From Stomoxys calcitrans (taxonomy: Eukaryota; Arthropoda; Insecta; Diptera; Muscidae), in contig NC_081555.1 of assembly GCF_963082655.1 (NCBI RefSeq), positions 148,198,266-148,262,265 of the forward strand: a DNA stretch of 64,000 nt. Direction: 5' to 3'. A program made the translations under genes and the position numbers. The notes under the pieces were generated by a model. That model was not told where the DNA came from. It made no database searches and saw nothing but the letters and a program-made list of their open reading frames with translations. Positions 34,125 through 46,500 of this stretch are shown here, piece after piece. How positions within the stretch are numbered: the stretch's first letter is position 1; each line of letters opens with the position of its first letter.

Positions 34125-35290
34125 ATAGAATGTTCCATTTACAGAAAGCGCAAAATACCTGGGTGTTTTGCTGGACAGGAAATTGAACTTCAATCCAACA
34201 TTTTAGAAAGGGCAAGGCAGGCAATTCTTGCCCTATACACCTGCAAAAGAGCCGTTGGCAAAAGTTGGATGATTAGACAGCACGTTTTGCACCGGGTATA
34301 TACTGCAGTTGTCAGACCTGTAATGCTATATGGTGTTATGGTCTGGTGGACGGCGCTTCAAAAGTCCACCTACTGTTCAATACTCTCCCAGATCCAAAGG
34401 ATGGCTTTTTTATGTATCACAGCCGCACATAGGACTACACCTTCTGATGCACTGAATGTAATTGCATAAATATCTTCTCAGACAGCCAACGGCCATTAAA
34501 TTACTGGAGAACGTATTTCTGAACATTAAAACCGCCCTCGACTGCTGCAGATCTCTCGAAGAGATGGCTGAACAGTTCAATATTCACCTGTTCTGGTCGC
34601 CGGGCCACAGAGATATCTTAGGGAATTGTAAAATGGACGAGCTTGCGAGACTAGGAACTACCTTACACACTCCAGGGACATTGGAATCTGTGGGTATGCC
34701 TCTAGCGACATGTAAGCTAAGTTTTTAGGAATGTTCAAATTTGCATTGATAACTGCAGTGTGCCCCTGTCCAAAGACGGAAGTCTAAAATCCGGCATTTG
34801 ATATCTTCGATGGAACAGGCTGGAACATTGAGGTCCCATTTGTGTGGTATTATTTGCTGTCACGAGAAGCTTAGCTGCGAGCTACCGGGCGCGTTCACAT
34901 GTTGCAGATTGTGGAATGCTCCATGCGAAGTAGCTGCAACGGCAATCGCGAACAATCAGCGGTATCGAGCGGATAGTCTCAGTGAGAGGTCGGGCGGCAC
35001 CGGCTCTTGCACAAATGCTGAGTGCCTGTGATGCTCGATATGATAAGGCGAGTTATTGGCGCCTATAAATAACCAATGGCCACCCTGTGCCCGCGCGATC
35101 GATCCCTTGGACCGCTTGCTTGCTCACCTACATAAGCTTGACGAGGATCGCTACCTCTACTCGCAATGTGGCTACAACAAGTATGAAGTATGCGTGTTGT
35201 GCCCCACTAAAGTTTTCCGTTGATAGTCTCTCCCTCGCCTTCAGGTCTTTCACTCTTCCAGAGTATTGAGTAAAAAAGATGACAGATTGA
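34125..35290 (+). pseudogene. RNase H-type LINE remnant
   Basis: ARQAILALYTCKRAVGKSWM, VYTAVVRPVMLYGVMVWWTA and QIQRMAFLCITAAHRTTPSD form the post-RT region. From 34560 EEMAEQFNIHLFWSPGHRDI and LGNCKMDELARLGTTL form the end of an RNase H domain (WxPGH, then DELAR). Broken by stops. The part from about 34800 is the GC-rich repeat listed separately. Confidence 0.75.
34800..35050 (+). repeat. GC-rich dispersed repeat, copy 2 (longest)
   Basis: GAAGCTTAGCTGCGAGCTAC, GGCGCGTTCACATGTTGCAG, GAATGCTCCATGCGAAGTAG, GCTGCAACGGCAATCGCGAA. GC content is visibly above the surroundings. Class unknown. Confidence 0.65.
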
Positions 35291-35309
35291 TGGGCCTTTG
35301 TCGTGCTGG

Positions 35310-36127
35310 AGAGAGATCGATTTATATGTGAGCTGTATCAGGCTATAGACTGATTTAGATCATAAAAAACACGTATGTTGATGGTGATGAGAGAATCCGT
35401 CGTACATACGTAGGCAAATCGGATAATAATTGCGACCTCCAGCGGCTCAAGAAGTCAAGACCCCAGATCGGTTTATATGGCAGCTATATCCGTTTATTGA
35501 CCGATTTGAACCTAATTTAGCACAGTTGTTGCTAAATTAGGATAAAAGTTGCGCCCTCTAGGGACTCAAAAAGTCAAGATTCAAGATCGGTTTATATGGC
35601 AGATATATCGGATTTTGGACCGATTTGAACCATACTTGGCACAGTTGTTGAATATCATAACAAAAGACGTCGTGCAAAATTTCATTTCAATCCCACCAAT
35701 TTGATCCCAATTTAGCACAGTTGTTGGAAGTCATAGCGAAACACGTCGTGAAAAATTTCATTCCAATCGGATAAGAATTGCGCCCTCTAGAGGCTCAAGA
35801 AGTCAAGACCCAAGATCGGTTTAGTGGCAGCTATATCTAAACATGGACCGATATGGCCCATATACAATCCCAACCGACCTACAAAGTATTTGTGCAAAAT
35901 TTCAAGCGGCTAGCTTTACTCCTTCGAGAGTTAGCGTTTTTTCGACAGAGAGACGGACAGGCAGACGGACGGACATGGCTAGATCGACATAAAATGTTAC
36001 GACTATCAAGTAAATATACACTTTATGGGGTCTCAGACGAATATTTCGAGTAGTTACAAACAGAATGACGATATTAGTATACCCCCATCCTTTTTATACT
36101 CTCCACCATAGTGGAGGGTATAAAAAG
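35310..36127 (-). mobile_element. HINE family A, 5' part
   Basis: Units in reverse (GGCTCAAGAAGTCAAGACCC), GACGGACAGGCAGACGGACG core at 35952, then the terminus near 36083-36127, which holds CTCCACCATAGTGGAGGGTA as a perfect short hairpin. Confidence 0.75.
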
Positions 36128-37945
36128 GACGAACGGACAGACAAATGAACGGAGAGACAGACATATAAACGGACGGATAGAAAAGAAATACGGACGGACA
36201 GAAATACGAATGGACAGACAGGGAGCGGATGAACAGACAGAATTACAGACGGGACATACGTATAGGCAGACAGACAGGCAAAACTGATAGCCAGAAAAAC
36301 AGAAGGACTGACTAAAAATTAGACGGATGGACAGAATAGAAATACGTATGGATAGACAGAAAAATAGACGGACAGGCAGTAAAACTGATGGATAAATAGA
36401 AAAAAGGACGAACGGACAGACAAATGGGGAGAGACATTTAAAAGGACGGATAGAATAGAAATGCGGACGGACAGAAATACGAATGGACAGACAGAAAAAA
36501 AACTGGACATACGTATAGGCAGACAGACAGGCAAAACTGATAGCCAGAAAAACAGAAGGACTGACTAAAAATTGGACGGACAGACAGAAAAGAAATACGA
36601 ATGGATGGATGGATAGACAGAAAAATAGACGGACAGGCAGAAAAACTGATGGATAAATAGAAAAAAGGACGAACGGACAAACAAATGGGGACAGACATAT
36701 AAATGGAGGGATAGAAAAGAAATACGGACGGACAGAAGATGGACAGGCAGAGAAACGGATGGACAGAGAGAAAAACAGACGGGATATACGTATAGGCAGA
36801 CAGACAGGCAAGTATAAAAAAAAACGGATAGCCAGAAAGACAGAAGGACTAACTAAAAATTGGACTGACGGGCAGAAAAGAAATACGGGCGGACGGACAG
36901 AAATACGGGTGGATAGACAGAAAATTAGACGGACAGACAAAAAAGGACAGATAAATAGAAAAAAGGACGGACGGACAGACAAAAAAGGACAGATAAATAG
37001 AAAAAGAACGAACCGACAGACAAATGGAGACAGATATATGAATGGACGGATAGAACAGAAATGCGGACGGACAAAAATATGAATGGACAGACAGGGAAAC
37101 GGATGGACAGACAGAAAACAGAAGGAACATACGTATGGCAGACAGACAGGCCAAACTGATAGCCAGAAAGACAGAAGGACTGACTAAACATTGGGCGGAC
37201 AGATAGAAAAGAAATACGGACGGACGGCCAGAAATACGGATGGATAGACAGAAAAGTAGACGTACAGACAAAAAACGGACGGATAAATAGAAAAAAGGAA
37301 GGACGGACAGACAAACGGATGAACAGACAGACATATAACTAGAAGGATAAAAAAGAAATGCGGATGGACAGAAATACGAAGGTACAGACTGAGAAACAGA
37401 TGGTCGGAAAACCGACGGACAGACAGAAAAACGGATGGATAAACTGAAAAATGGACAGATAAATGGAAAAAAACGGATGGAGAGACAGACGGACGGATGG
37501 ATAGACAAATGGACGAACAGACAGAGATTTAAACGGGCGGATAGAAAAGAAATGCGGAAGGATAGAAATACGAAAGGATAGACAGAGAAACAGATGGACA
37601 GAAAAACCGACGGACAGACAGAAAAACGGACGGATAAACTGAAAAATGGACAGATAAACGGAAAAAACGGACGGAGAGACAGACGGACGGATGAATAGCC
37701 AGACGGACGGACGAACAGACAATCATATAAATGGATGTAATGAAGGATAGACGGATGGATGGACGGGGGGACGGGCAGAAAGACAGATTGGCACAGACTT
37801 ACAGATCAACATTGTCAGTTCGTCTTGAAATATTTCAACGATGATAATATAAATTCTATATGGGATTGGAAATGAATATTTCGATGTGTTACAATGGGAA
37901 TGGTAGGAAGTGTATACCCCATCCTATTTATGGTGGTGGCTATCA
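36118..37945 (-). repeat. Expanded (GTCY)n-derived satellite inside a HINE
   Basis: About 1.67 kb (36118-37790) made of GACG/GACA/GAAA tetramers (GGACGGACAGACAGAAA) with interspersed longer words. GGACATACGTATAGGCAGAC or close variants recur at about 36252, 36505, 36782 and 37125, so longer blocks were duplicated. It is followed by a family-type 5' end (GATATTTCGATGTGTTACAA ... TATACCCCATCC) at 37860-37945. The long reverse-strand open frame (Ser/Val/Phe/Pro/Cys repeats) is a by-product of the array. Confidence 0.85.
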
Positions 37946-39029
37946 AAAGGATTTTTTATTAAATTGTAAAATAAGTTTCATTAACGGGAAATGGGTATTA
38001 CTTTATATGTAAGGCTATTACTCTGTAGCTCTAACCAGGTATTAGGTATTCCTACATTACATACATACATATGTACATTAAACATCAATTTGCTACTCAT
38101 CTGTTCATGCTTCATTATAACTACCTTACCAAACATAACTTTTTTAATTTTTTTTTTATAAAAATCAGTTACAGTTTGTATCATTATTTTTTTTTTGAAT
38201 TAAACTTTGTTTCGATAATAACTCTTCTTCGACTTGAAAAAAAAAAAAAAATGGTATATTATTTATCTCTAAAACCAAATGTCCGTTTTCAAGCAATCTC
38301 ATTATGTAATGTGATGATACCAAAATTTTTCCGATCACGTTGCATGTGGAGATTACTTGGCCTGACATTGAAGACTTCATTTTGTTTTGAGTTTCGTTTG
38401 TATTTTTTTCATTAGTTTTTTCGCTATCCTCTAATTTTGGTTTTTGAAATTGTGTTTGTCCCCCTTTTTTTTTGTAAAATAAAAATTAAAAAAAAAAATT
38501 AATTATTAATTTAATTTTTGTTAATTTCTGAGCATGATTTGAAAAAAAAGCTTTTCTTTTTCCTAATATTAAAAAACAAGCAACTTTGTGGGTTAAGCCC
38601 TTAGGCAGTGTTCGTGTGATGACCCGCTACCGGTTGGAGAAACTGCTTTCGTCTGGGAGAGTATTACATTAGGTACTGGTGTGCTATTGTTCAAAGTTTG
38701 TTTGTACAACAAAATCTAAACTGACCAGTACTTATGTCATACTTACAGTCAGATGGAATGTATATAACAACGCATGGAATCGAACTTCGCCCCCCCCCCC
38801 CCCAAAAAAAAAAAAAAAAAAAAAAAAAACCAAGTGAATGATATTTTTAAGAAAATATAAAAAAAAGTGTGCAACGAAAGCATGAATAGTCATCCAAAAA
38901 GAAAAAAAAAGTGAAGTTTCAAAAAAAAAGTTTTTCCATCCCTTATTTCCTCATTGATAAACTCTCCTTGATTTCATCCATTTAAAATTAAATTTTCTTT
39001 CTCTCCCCTTTTTCTTCTATTTTCTTTAG
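37946..39029. other. Intron sequence before GRAB exon
   Basis: AT-rich. It contains a C13A27-type homopolymer junction at about 38791-38829 and ends in a T-rich acceptor. No element recognised. Confidence 0.5.
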
Positions 39030-39299
39030 TGGAAACCCTGAAACACCAAAATCTGACCTTGGAACAGAAATTAACCTCTGCGGAATCTAGTCAATCGGAT
39101 AAAATTGAAAAAACCCTCATTAAGAGTCTCTTAATTGGCTATGTGGTCAGCACGAATCCCAATGACAAGCAGCAGATATTGCGCATGATATCCTCTGTGT
39201 TGGACTTCAATCAAGGTGAAACCGATAAAGTGGGTCTCAACAAACAGCAGGGTGGTTGGTTGGGTTCACTGTTGGGAGGAGGCGGAGGTGGTTCATCAG
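39030..39299 (+). CDS. Gmap: Gmap exon with GRAB (Arf1-binding) region
   Basis: Acceptor TTTCTTTAG at 39021-39029. The phase-1 join G|TG gives Val, then ETLKHQNLTLEQKLTSAE. After the coiled coil comes IEKTLIKSLLIGYVVSTNPN followed by a QQILRMISSVLDFNQGE segment. This layout (KTL-x-K/N-L-x-IGY, then a second helix with ILRM-xx-S-x-L) matches the GRIP-related Arf-binding (GRAB) region of GMAP-210. In the family this region binds Arf1-GTP and places the golgin on cis-Golgi membranes. A flexible GGWLGSLLGGGGGGSSG linker follows. The donor is TCAG|GTAAAT at 39299/39300, phase 1. A HINE begins only about 100 nt into the next intron. Confidence 0.9.
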
Positions 39300-39398
39300 G
39301 TAAATATTCAAATTTTGTATTAGCAAAAATTCCAAGAAGTTGGAATTTAAATAAAAATTTCTTGGAATGTGTGTTAAAGAAATAAAAATTAGAGAAAC

Positions 39399-40804
39399 AC
39401 AAGTAAAATGGCGTTACGTTCGGCCGGGCCGAACTTTGGATACCCTCAACCTTTGGTATATATGTAAACCACCTTCCGTCAAAATCCGGTGAAAAATGCA
39501 TACCTTATGCCAAATAGCAGCTATATAGAAATATGTTCCGATTTGGACCAAATACTAATAAGTACAAGTCATTGTTCAATTGTGTATAGCAAAATATTGG
39601 TCTTTTTAGTAGCTATATCTAAAAATAAACCGACCTGAAACATAAGCGACACAGACGTCGAAAAGCCTAACATAGGTCACTGTGTCACATTTCAGTGAAA
39701 TCGGATTTTAAAAGCGCCTTTTATTGGGCCAAGGTTTTTCATCGAGATATTGGTCTATATGGCAGCTATATGCAAATCTGAACCGATTTTGGTCAAGTTG
39801 CAGAAAAATGTTGAAGATCCTAACACAACGCACTGTCCCAAATTTTGGCGAAATTGGACAATAAATGCGCCTTATATGGCCCAAAACCTTAAATCGAGAG
39901 ATCGGTCTATATGGTAGCTATATTCAAATCTGGACCAATCTGGGCCAAATTGAAAAATAATATCGAAAGTTTTATCACAACTCACTGTCCCAAATTTCAG
40001 CAACTTCGGACAAAAAATGCGCCTTTTATGGCCTCAAAACCTAAAACCGAGAGATCGGTCTTTATGGCAGCTATATCCAAATCTGCACCGATCTAAGCCA
40101 AATTAAAGAAGGATGTTGAAGAGCCCAACACAACGCACTGTCCCAAATTTTAAAAAAATCGGGTAATAAATGTGGCTTTTATGGGCCTTAGACCCTAAAT
40201 CGGAGAATCGGTCTATATGACAGCTATAGCCGAATCTAGACCGATCTTGGCCAAATTGGCGAATGATGTCGAAGGGCCTAACACAACTCACTGTCCCAAA
40301 TTTCAGCAAAATCGGATAATAAACGCGACTTATATGGGTCAAAGACCTTAAATCGAGTGATCGGTCTATATGGCAGCTATATACAACTCTGGACCGATCT
40401 GTGCCATATTGCAGAAGTATGTCAAGGGACCTAACACAACCCACTGTAACAAATTTCAGCAAAATCGAGTAATAAATGTGGCCTTTAAGGACCTAAGACC
40501 GTAAATCGGCGGATCGGTCTATATGGGGGCTATATCGAGATATAGTCCGATATAGCCCATCTTCGAACTTAACCTGCTTATGGACTAAAAAAGAATCTGT
40601 GCAAAGTTTCAGCCCAATATCTCTATTTTTTTAAGGACTGTAGCGTGATTTCAACAGACAGACGGACGGAAATGTCTAGATCGTCTTAGATTTTTACGCT
40701 GATCAAGAATATATATATTATATAGGGTCGGAAATGGATATTTCGATGTGTTCCAAACGGAATGACAAAATGAATATACCCCTATCCTTCGGTGGTGGGT
40801 ATAA
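39399..40804 (-). mobile_element. HINE family B, complete, in Gmap last intron
   Basis: Left CAAGTAAAATGGCGTTACGT with the GGCCGGGCCGAAC hairpin. Right CCTTCGGTGGTGGGTATAA. The core is AACAGACAGACGGACGGAA at 40655. It begins about 100 nt after the donor at 39300 and joins the next HINE without a gap. Confidence 0.82.
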
Positions 40805-42484
40805 CAAGTAAAAGCGTGCTAAGCTCGGCCGGGCCGAATCTTATATACCCTCCACCATGGATCGCATCTGTCGCGTTCTTTGCGCAGTATCTCTTTTTAG
40901 GAAAAACAAAGAATAATGAATATGGACGGAGGAGGAGCGATATCAAGTTATAGTCCGATTCGGGGCTCAAGAAGCAAAATCGGGAGATCGCAAAATCGGA
41001 TAGGAATTGCGCCTTCTAAAAGTTCAAGGAATCAAGACCCCCGATTGGTTTATATAGCAGCTATCGCACAGTTATTGGAAGTGATATCGAAACACCTCAT
41101 GCAAAATTTCAGCCAAATCGGATAAGAATTGCGGCCTCTAGAGGTTCAAGACGTCAAGATTCCAGATCGGTTTATATGGCAGCTATATCAGGTTCTATAC
41201 CGACTTACGCCATACTTAGCACAGTTATTGCAAGTCATAACAAAACACCTCATGCGAATTCGGATGAGAATTGCGCCCTCTAGAGGCTCAAGAAGTCAAG
41301 ACCCATGATCGGTTTATATGTCAGCTATATCAGATTATAGACCGTTTTGAACCGTACTTCGCACAGTTATTGGAAATGACATCAAAACACTATGTGCAAA
41401 ATTTCAGTCAAATTGGATGAGAATTGCGCCCTCTAGAGGCTCAAGAAGTCAAGACCCAAGATCGGTTTATATGGCAGCTATATCAAAACATGGACCGATT
41501 AAAACCGTACTAAGCGTAGTTGTTGGAAGTCATATCAAAACACCTCATGCGAAATTTCAGCCAAATCGGATGAGAATTGCGCCCTTTAGGGGCTCAAGAA
41601 GTCAAGACCCAAGATCAGTTTATATAGCAGCTATATCAAAACATGAACCGATTTAAACCATACTTAGTGTTGTTGTTGGAAATGCTACCAAAGCACTACG
41701 TGCAAAATTTCAATAAAATCGTATAGAAATTGCGCCCTCTAGAGGCTCAAGAAGTCAAGACCCAAGATCGGTTTAGAGGGCAGCTATACCAGGTTATAGA
41801 CCGATTTGAACCATACTTAGCACAGTTGTTAAAAGAGATATCAAAACACTATGTGCAAAATTTCAGTCAAATCGGACAAGAATTGCGTCCTCTAGAGGCT
41901 CAAGAAGTCAAGACCCAAGATCGGTTTATATGGCAGCTATATCAAAACATGGACCGATTAAAACCATACTTAGCGTAGTTGTTAGAAGTCATATCAAAAC
42001 ACTATGTGCAAAATTTTAGTTAAATCAGATGAGAATTGCGCCCTCTAGAGGCTCAAGAAGTCGAGACCCAAGGTCGGTTTATATGGCAGCTATATCAAAA
42101 CATGGACCTTTTAAAACCATACTTTGCGTAGGTGTTGGAAGTGATATCAAAAGACTATGTGAAAAATTTCGGTCAAATCGGACGAGAATTTCCATTTGGC
42201 CCATTTACAATTCCAACCGACCTTCGCTAATAAGAAGTATTTGTGCAAAATTTCAAGCGGCTAGCTTTACTCCTTCAAAAGTTAGCGTGCTTTCGACAGA
42301 CAGACGGACGGACAGACGGACGTACAGACGGACGGACAGATGGACGGACATGGCTACTTCGACTTAAAATGTCACGACGATCAAGATTATATATACTTTA
42401 TAGGGTTTTAGACGCATATTTCGAGGTGTTGCAAACAGAATGACGAAATTAGTATACGCCCATCCAATGGTGGAGGGTATACAA
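40805..42484 (-). mobile_element. HINE family A, complete
   Basis: CAAGTAAAAGCGTGCTAAGC and the GGCCGGGCCGAATC hairpin at the left. The GACAGACGGACGGACAGACG core is at 42299. CCAATGGTGGAGGGTATACA is at the right. About eight units. Confidence 0.82.
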
Positions 42485-42485
42485 A

Positions 42486-42799
42486 TTAACAAAATTTTGT
42501 CTTTTTGGAAAAAAATGAGACATTTTGCCCTTAAAAAAAATTTCTCGAAAACTCAATTTTTTTTTTAAATTTTTTATAAGGGCAAAATGTCGCAGACAAA
42601 ATTTCTTACAAATTTCTTGGACATGGTCTGTTGAAATTGAAAATTTTGCTTTATAGAAAATTTTATTAAAAATTTTGTCTTTGGAGAAAATTTCATAAAA
42701 AATTTTGTGTTTAGATTTTTTTTTTTTATAAAATAAAATTTCTATTATTTGTACTATTTGTGTTTAGAGACAATTTTTTAAAAATTGTTTCTGTTTTAA
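42486..42799 (-). repeat. Degenerate 29-bp-type repeat, left of LINE
   Basis: AAAATTTTGTCTTTGGAGAA and ATTTCATAAAAAATTTTGTG are reverse-orientation variants of the unit at 33001. They continue at 47124-47209 and 48258-48600, so one tract was split by the LINE and a HINE. Confidence 0.65.
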
Positions 42800-42813
42800 T
42801 AATCTTTTCAAAT
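42800..42813 (+). repeat. LINE target-site duplication, 5' copy
   Basis: TAATCTTTTCAAAT, identical to 47110-47123. The flanking bases differ on both sides, so the duplication is exactly 14 bp. Confidence 0.9.
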
Positions 42814-42820
42814 AAACAAC

Positions 42821-43579
42821 ATGGCGAAGAAACCTGTAGGAAATATGGACGTAAGTGATTTGATGGAGTTAATGAAAACTACAATGAATGGACTGTTGGA
42901 GGAAAAGCTTGCCAATCTTCCTACAAAACAAGATATAGAAGAAGTAAAAGATGGAGTATTAGCTGCCAAAGCCGAAATTGCACAACTAAAAGCTGAAAAT
43001 CAAATGTTGAAAGATGAGATAAGCACATTGAGGGTCAAAATGCAGGAAGGTGAAGATAGTTTACGTTGGCTGGAACACCAAATATCGAACTCAAGACTCA
43101 TTTTCAAAGGAATATCAAACATAAAACCACCGCTAAATGCTGTTATGCAGATATGCACGGAAAGATTGAATATCTCGCCTACAATCACATCAGCCCGCAC
43201 AATTTTCGAACGAAATGGTACGCAAACCGTAATTGCCGATTTTGGAAATGAGAGTAATGCAATGGAAGTGCTCCGAAATACAAGAAATTTAGCAGGTACA
43301 TCCATTTCGATAGATCGAGACCTTAATCCAAGAAGGCAGAAGAACAAAGTAGCCATGTTAATGGTCAGAAAGGAAATTTTAAACGAATCTAAAAAGTTTA
43401 AAATTATTGTAAGAGAGGACAGAATGAAGATCAATACCAAATGGTTCACCTGGGACAGTCGTAGTAATCTAATGTGTGGACGTGAAAAAGCCGAATCCGT
43501 TCTCAAGTCATTGTACGGAGAAGATATACGTACAACTTGCTTTAACAACATTTTTGAGAAAATTAATTCAAAAAACTAA
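42821..43579 (+). CDS. LINE ORF1 protein (coiled coil plus RRM-like, RNA-binding)
   Basis: 252 residues starting at an ATG in good dipteran context (ACAACATGG). Residues about 30-90 form a coiled coil (AEIAQLKAENQMLKDEISTL), which would trimerise or multimerise the protein. The C-terminal half (from NSRLIFKGISN) is basic and looks like the RRM/CTD of L1-type ORF1 proteins. No CCHC zinc knuckles are present. Expected role: nucleic-acid chaperone that packages element RNA. The last codons are TCA AAA AAC TAA, so the stop directly follows a slippery heptamer (43570-43576). Confidence 0.85.
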   Translation: MAKKPVGNMDVSDLMELMKTTMNGLLEEKLANLPTKQDIEEVKDGVLAAKAEIAQLKAENQMLKDEISTLRVKMQEGEDSLRWLEHQISNSRLIFKGISNIKPPLNAVMQICTERLNISPTITSARTIFERNGTQTVIADFGNESNAMEVLRNTRNLAGTSISIDRDLNPRRQKNKVAMLMVRKEILNESKKFKIIVREDRMKINTKWFTWDSRSNLMCGREKAESVLKSLYGEDIRTTCFNNIFEKINSKN

Positions 43580-46500
43580 AAACAAGGCGCGCTAAAGATA
43601 AAATAAAAATTCCCCATGATAATAAAAACAGCTTTAAACTTAAGATAATCTCCTATAACATCAATGGATTGTCTAATAAATATTTGTATCCACTTTTTTT
43701 TACGTATTTAAATGAATTCGATATTATTATTCTATTGGAAACCCATCTTATCATGGAAAATACAAGACAGGCAGAAAAATACTTTCCCGATCATTGTATA
43801 AACTGGATAAATGCTACAAGATTAAGCCGATTTGGAAGGGCAATTGGTGGAGTTATGATAGGTGTAAAAAGGTCATTAACAAAATATAACATCAGCTACC
43901 ACTTTCATAGCACCAATGAAGTACAATGCTTGCATATCAAAACTGCCTACTCCACGCTGCGAATAATACCATTATATCTGAGAAGCGCAAACTGGTCTAA
44001 TGATTACTCGATTGTTAAGAACTTCGTGGAACAGTCAGATTGCGATAATTACATTCTAATCGGAGACTTAAATATACGTATAGGCAATTTACAGCAAGAT
44101 ATTGCTCCACTATATAGAGAGCTATTTCCTGCTGGAAAAGCAATAAGAAAATCCAAAGATGAGGAAATAAATGCAAAGGGCCGAACATATTTGGAATTCT
44201 GCAACGAAAATAATCTGATGATTCTAAATGGGCAAACCAGAGGTGATGAAAATGGGAATCTTACGTTTATTAGTACTGTTGGGGAATCTGTGAATGATAT
44301 CTGTTCAGTATCTCAATCTTTGTTGAAATATGTGGAAGGCTTTCATGTTGATGAAAAAATATGGTCTGACCATCTACCAATAGTTCTAACATTGGAATTA
44401 AACTCGCCGAATAATGCTGAAAAAAAGTTGAAATTATTACCTAAATTGCACTGGAAGGATGCAGATAAATATATTTACCAGAGCAAGCTTAATAGAAATT
44501 TGCAAACTATTCTGGAAAACAATGAAAGAATATGTCTAAAAGATTTGACTGGAGTTATAACAGCATCATCAGAAGCGACAATCACGTCAAAATTCACACC
44601 AAAGATGAAATGGTTCAATGAAACATGTCATTGGGCCAGAAGAAAGGTTTTTGAAAACTTGCGCAAATTTAGAAAAAATAACAATGAAATACAGAAGCAA
44701 AAATACTTAAGCGCAAAAAAGAAGTACAAAGAAGTATGTGAGATGAGCAAACGTAGGTACTTTTGTCTCATTAATGAAAAAATTAACAATATTAAAAATG
44801 GCAAAGAATGGTGGAAGCTAGTAAAAGAAATAAATAATCAAGAGCTTAAAATAAGTCATAAAATCTCAGTCGACATGTTAAAAGACTACTTCATACGGCT
44901 TTTGAATCCTGAGCAGACTTCATTACCAATACTATATGCCCCAATGCTAGCAACAGACCACTTGTTGGATATGGATATTACAGTGGACGAAGTTAAAGAT
45001 ATGCTACAAAATGTTAAACTGCACAAAGCGCCAGGGGAGGACAGAATTCCGTATGAATTTTTCATACACGCCACTGAAGGGTTTCTATCGGAATTAGCTC
45101 GTGGATACAACAAAGTGTATGAAAATGCAGATGTGGAAGATACATTTATAAAGACCATAATATTCCCGATCCACAAAAAAGGTTGTCTTAGTGATGTTTC
45201 GAATTATAGAGGAATCTCCTTTATGAACTGCGTTGCTAAAATCTTCATGGGAATCCTCAATGAAAGGCTTATTACCTGGATTGAAACACGAAAGTTACTG
45301 CTGGAATATCAGGCTGGATTTCGCAGAAATTATTCAGCCGCAGACAACATTTATAACCTTGCTGCAATAGTTAATATCAAGATGGCAGAAAAAAAGAAAG
45401 TATATGCCTTCTTCGTTGACTTCAAGGCTGCATTTGATAATGTCAGTCGAAGTCTACTAATTTATAAACTACATGAACTTGGTATTTCCTATAAATTTGT
45501 TAAAATGGTAGAAAGCATTTATAAAAACACAAAATCAGCAGTTTGGGCAGGTGAGGAAATATCTGAATATTTTGATACATTATCGGGCGTGAAACAAGGC
45601 TGTCTGTTATCCCCGCTGCTTTTCGCGTTATATCTCAATGACCTCCATGATTTTTTAAAAGGTGGCTTGTATATAGAGGGCTTGAATATAAGATTATTGC
45701 TATACGCCGACGATATCGTTATTTTGGCTGAGGATAAACAGATACTTCAACTTATGATAACGAATTTAGAAAAGTATTGCTCTAAATGGAATTTAACGGT
45801 CAACATGGCAAAGTCGAAGATAATTGTATTTCGAAAAGGAGGCAGATTAGCCGAACAAGAAAAATGGGTTTTTAAAGGAGAACAAATTGAGATAGTTTCA
45901 CAATATAACTACCTTGGAGTAATTGTAACGCCACAAATGTCCTTTTTAAAACATATACAAAATCGAAATAGCCAATCGAAGAGTGCCATAAACGTCACAT
46001 GGAAGAATTTTATAAATAAAGATGAGGTGCCCTTGGCCCAAAAGTGGAACATGTATCAAGCTGTGTGCAGGGCAATCCAATCATATGCTGCGCAAGTGTG
46101 GGGCCATTTACATTTTGACGAAGTAGATAAACTACAACGATTTTTTCTAAAACGTGTTCTGAGATTACCTGAATCAACACCAAACTACGCTATTTCAATT
46201 GAAACAGGTCTTGATGCTGGCCACATTTATACACTTAAACTGCACTTAAATTATATTTGGAGGACATTGTTTCAATATAACCAAGAAAGGTTACCGTGTC
46301 AATTAAGTAAAATAATAATTCGGAAACAGCTATTTTGGGTTAGATCCTTAAATGATTTATTAACCGAACTGGATATGCAGACAATAGAGGAAAATATTTC
46401 ACCAAATGTCTGGAAATTTATGGAAGCGGCTCTTATAGAACGTGTAGCAACCAATAACAGAACAAAGGATTTGCGTAGAGCACGGCAAAGTAACTCACGT

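Noticed and set aside
36074..36982. 302-residue reverse-strand open frame with SVRPSFFLF-type repeats (and its neighbours to 37722)
   Set aside because: It is the translation of a GACG/GACA tetramer array. It has no start context and no domain, and several overlapping frames look alike.
43000..43551. 183-residue reverse-strand frame opposite LINE ORF1
   Set aside because: Antisense shadow of ORF1, with no recognisable domain.
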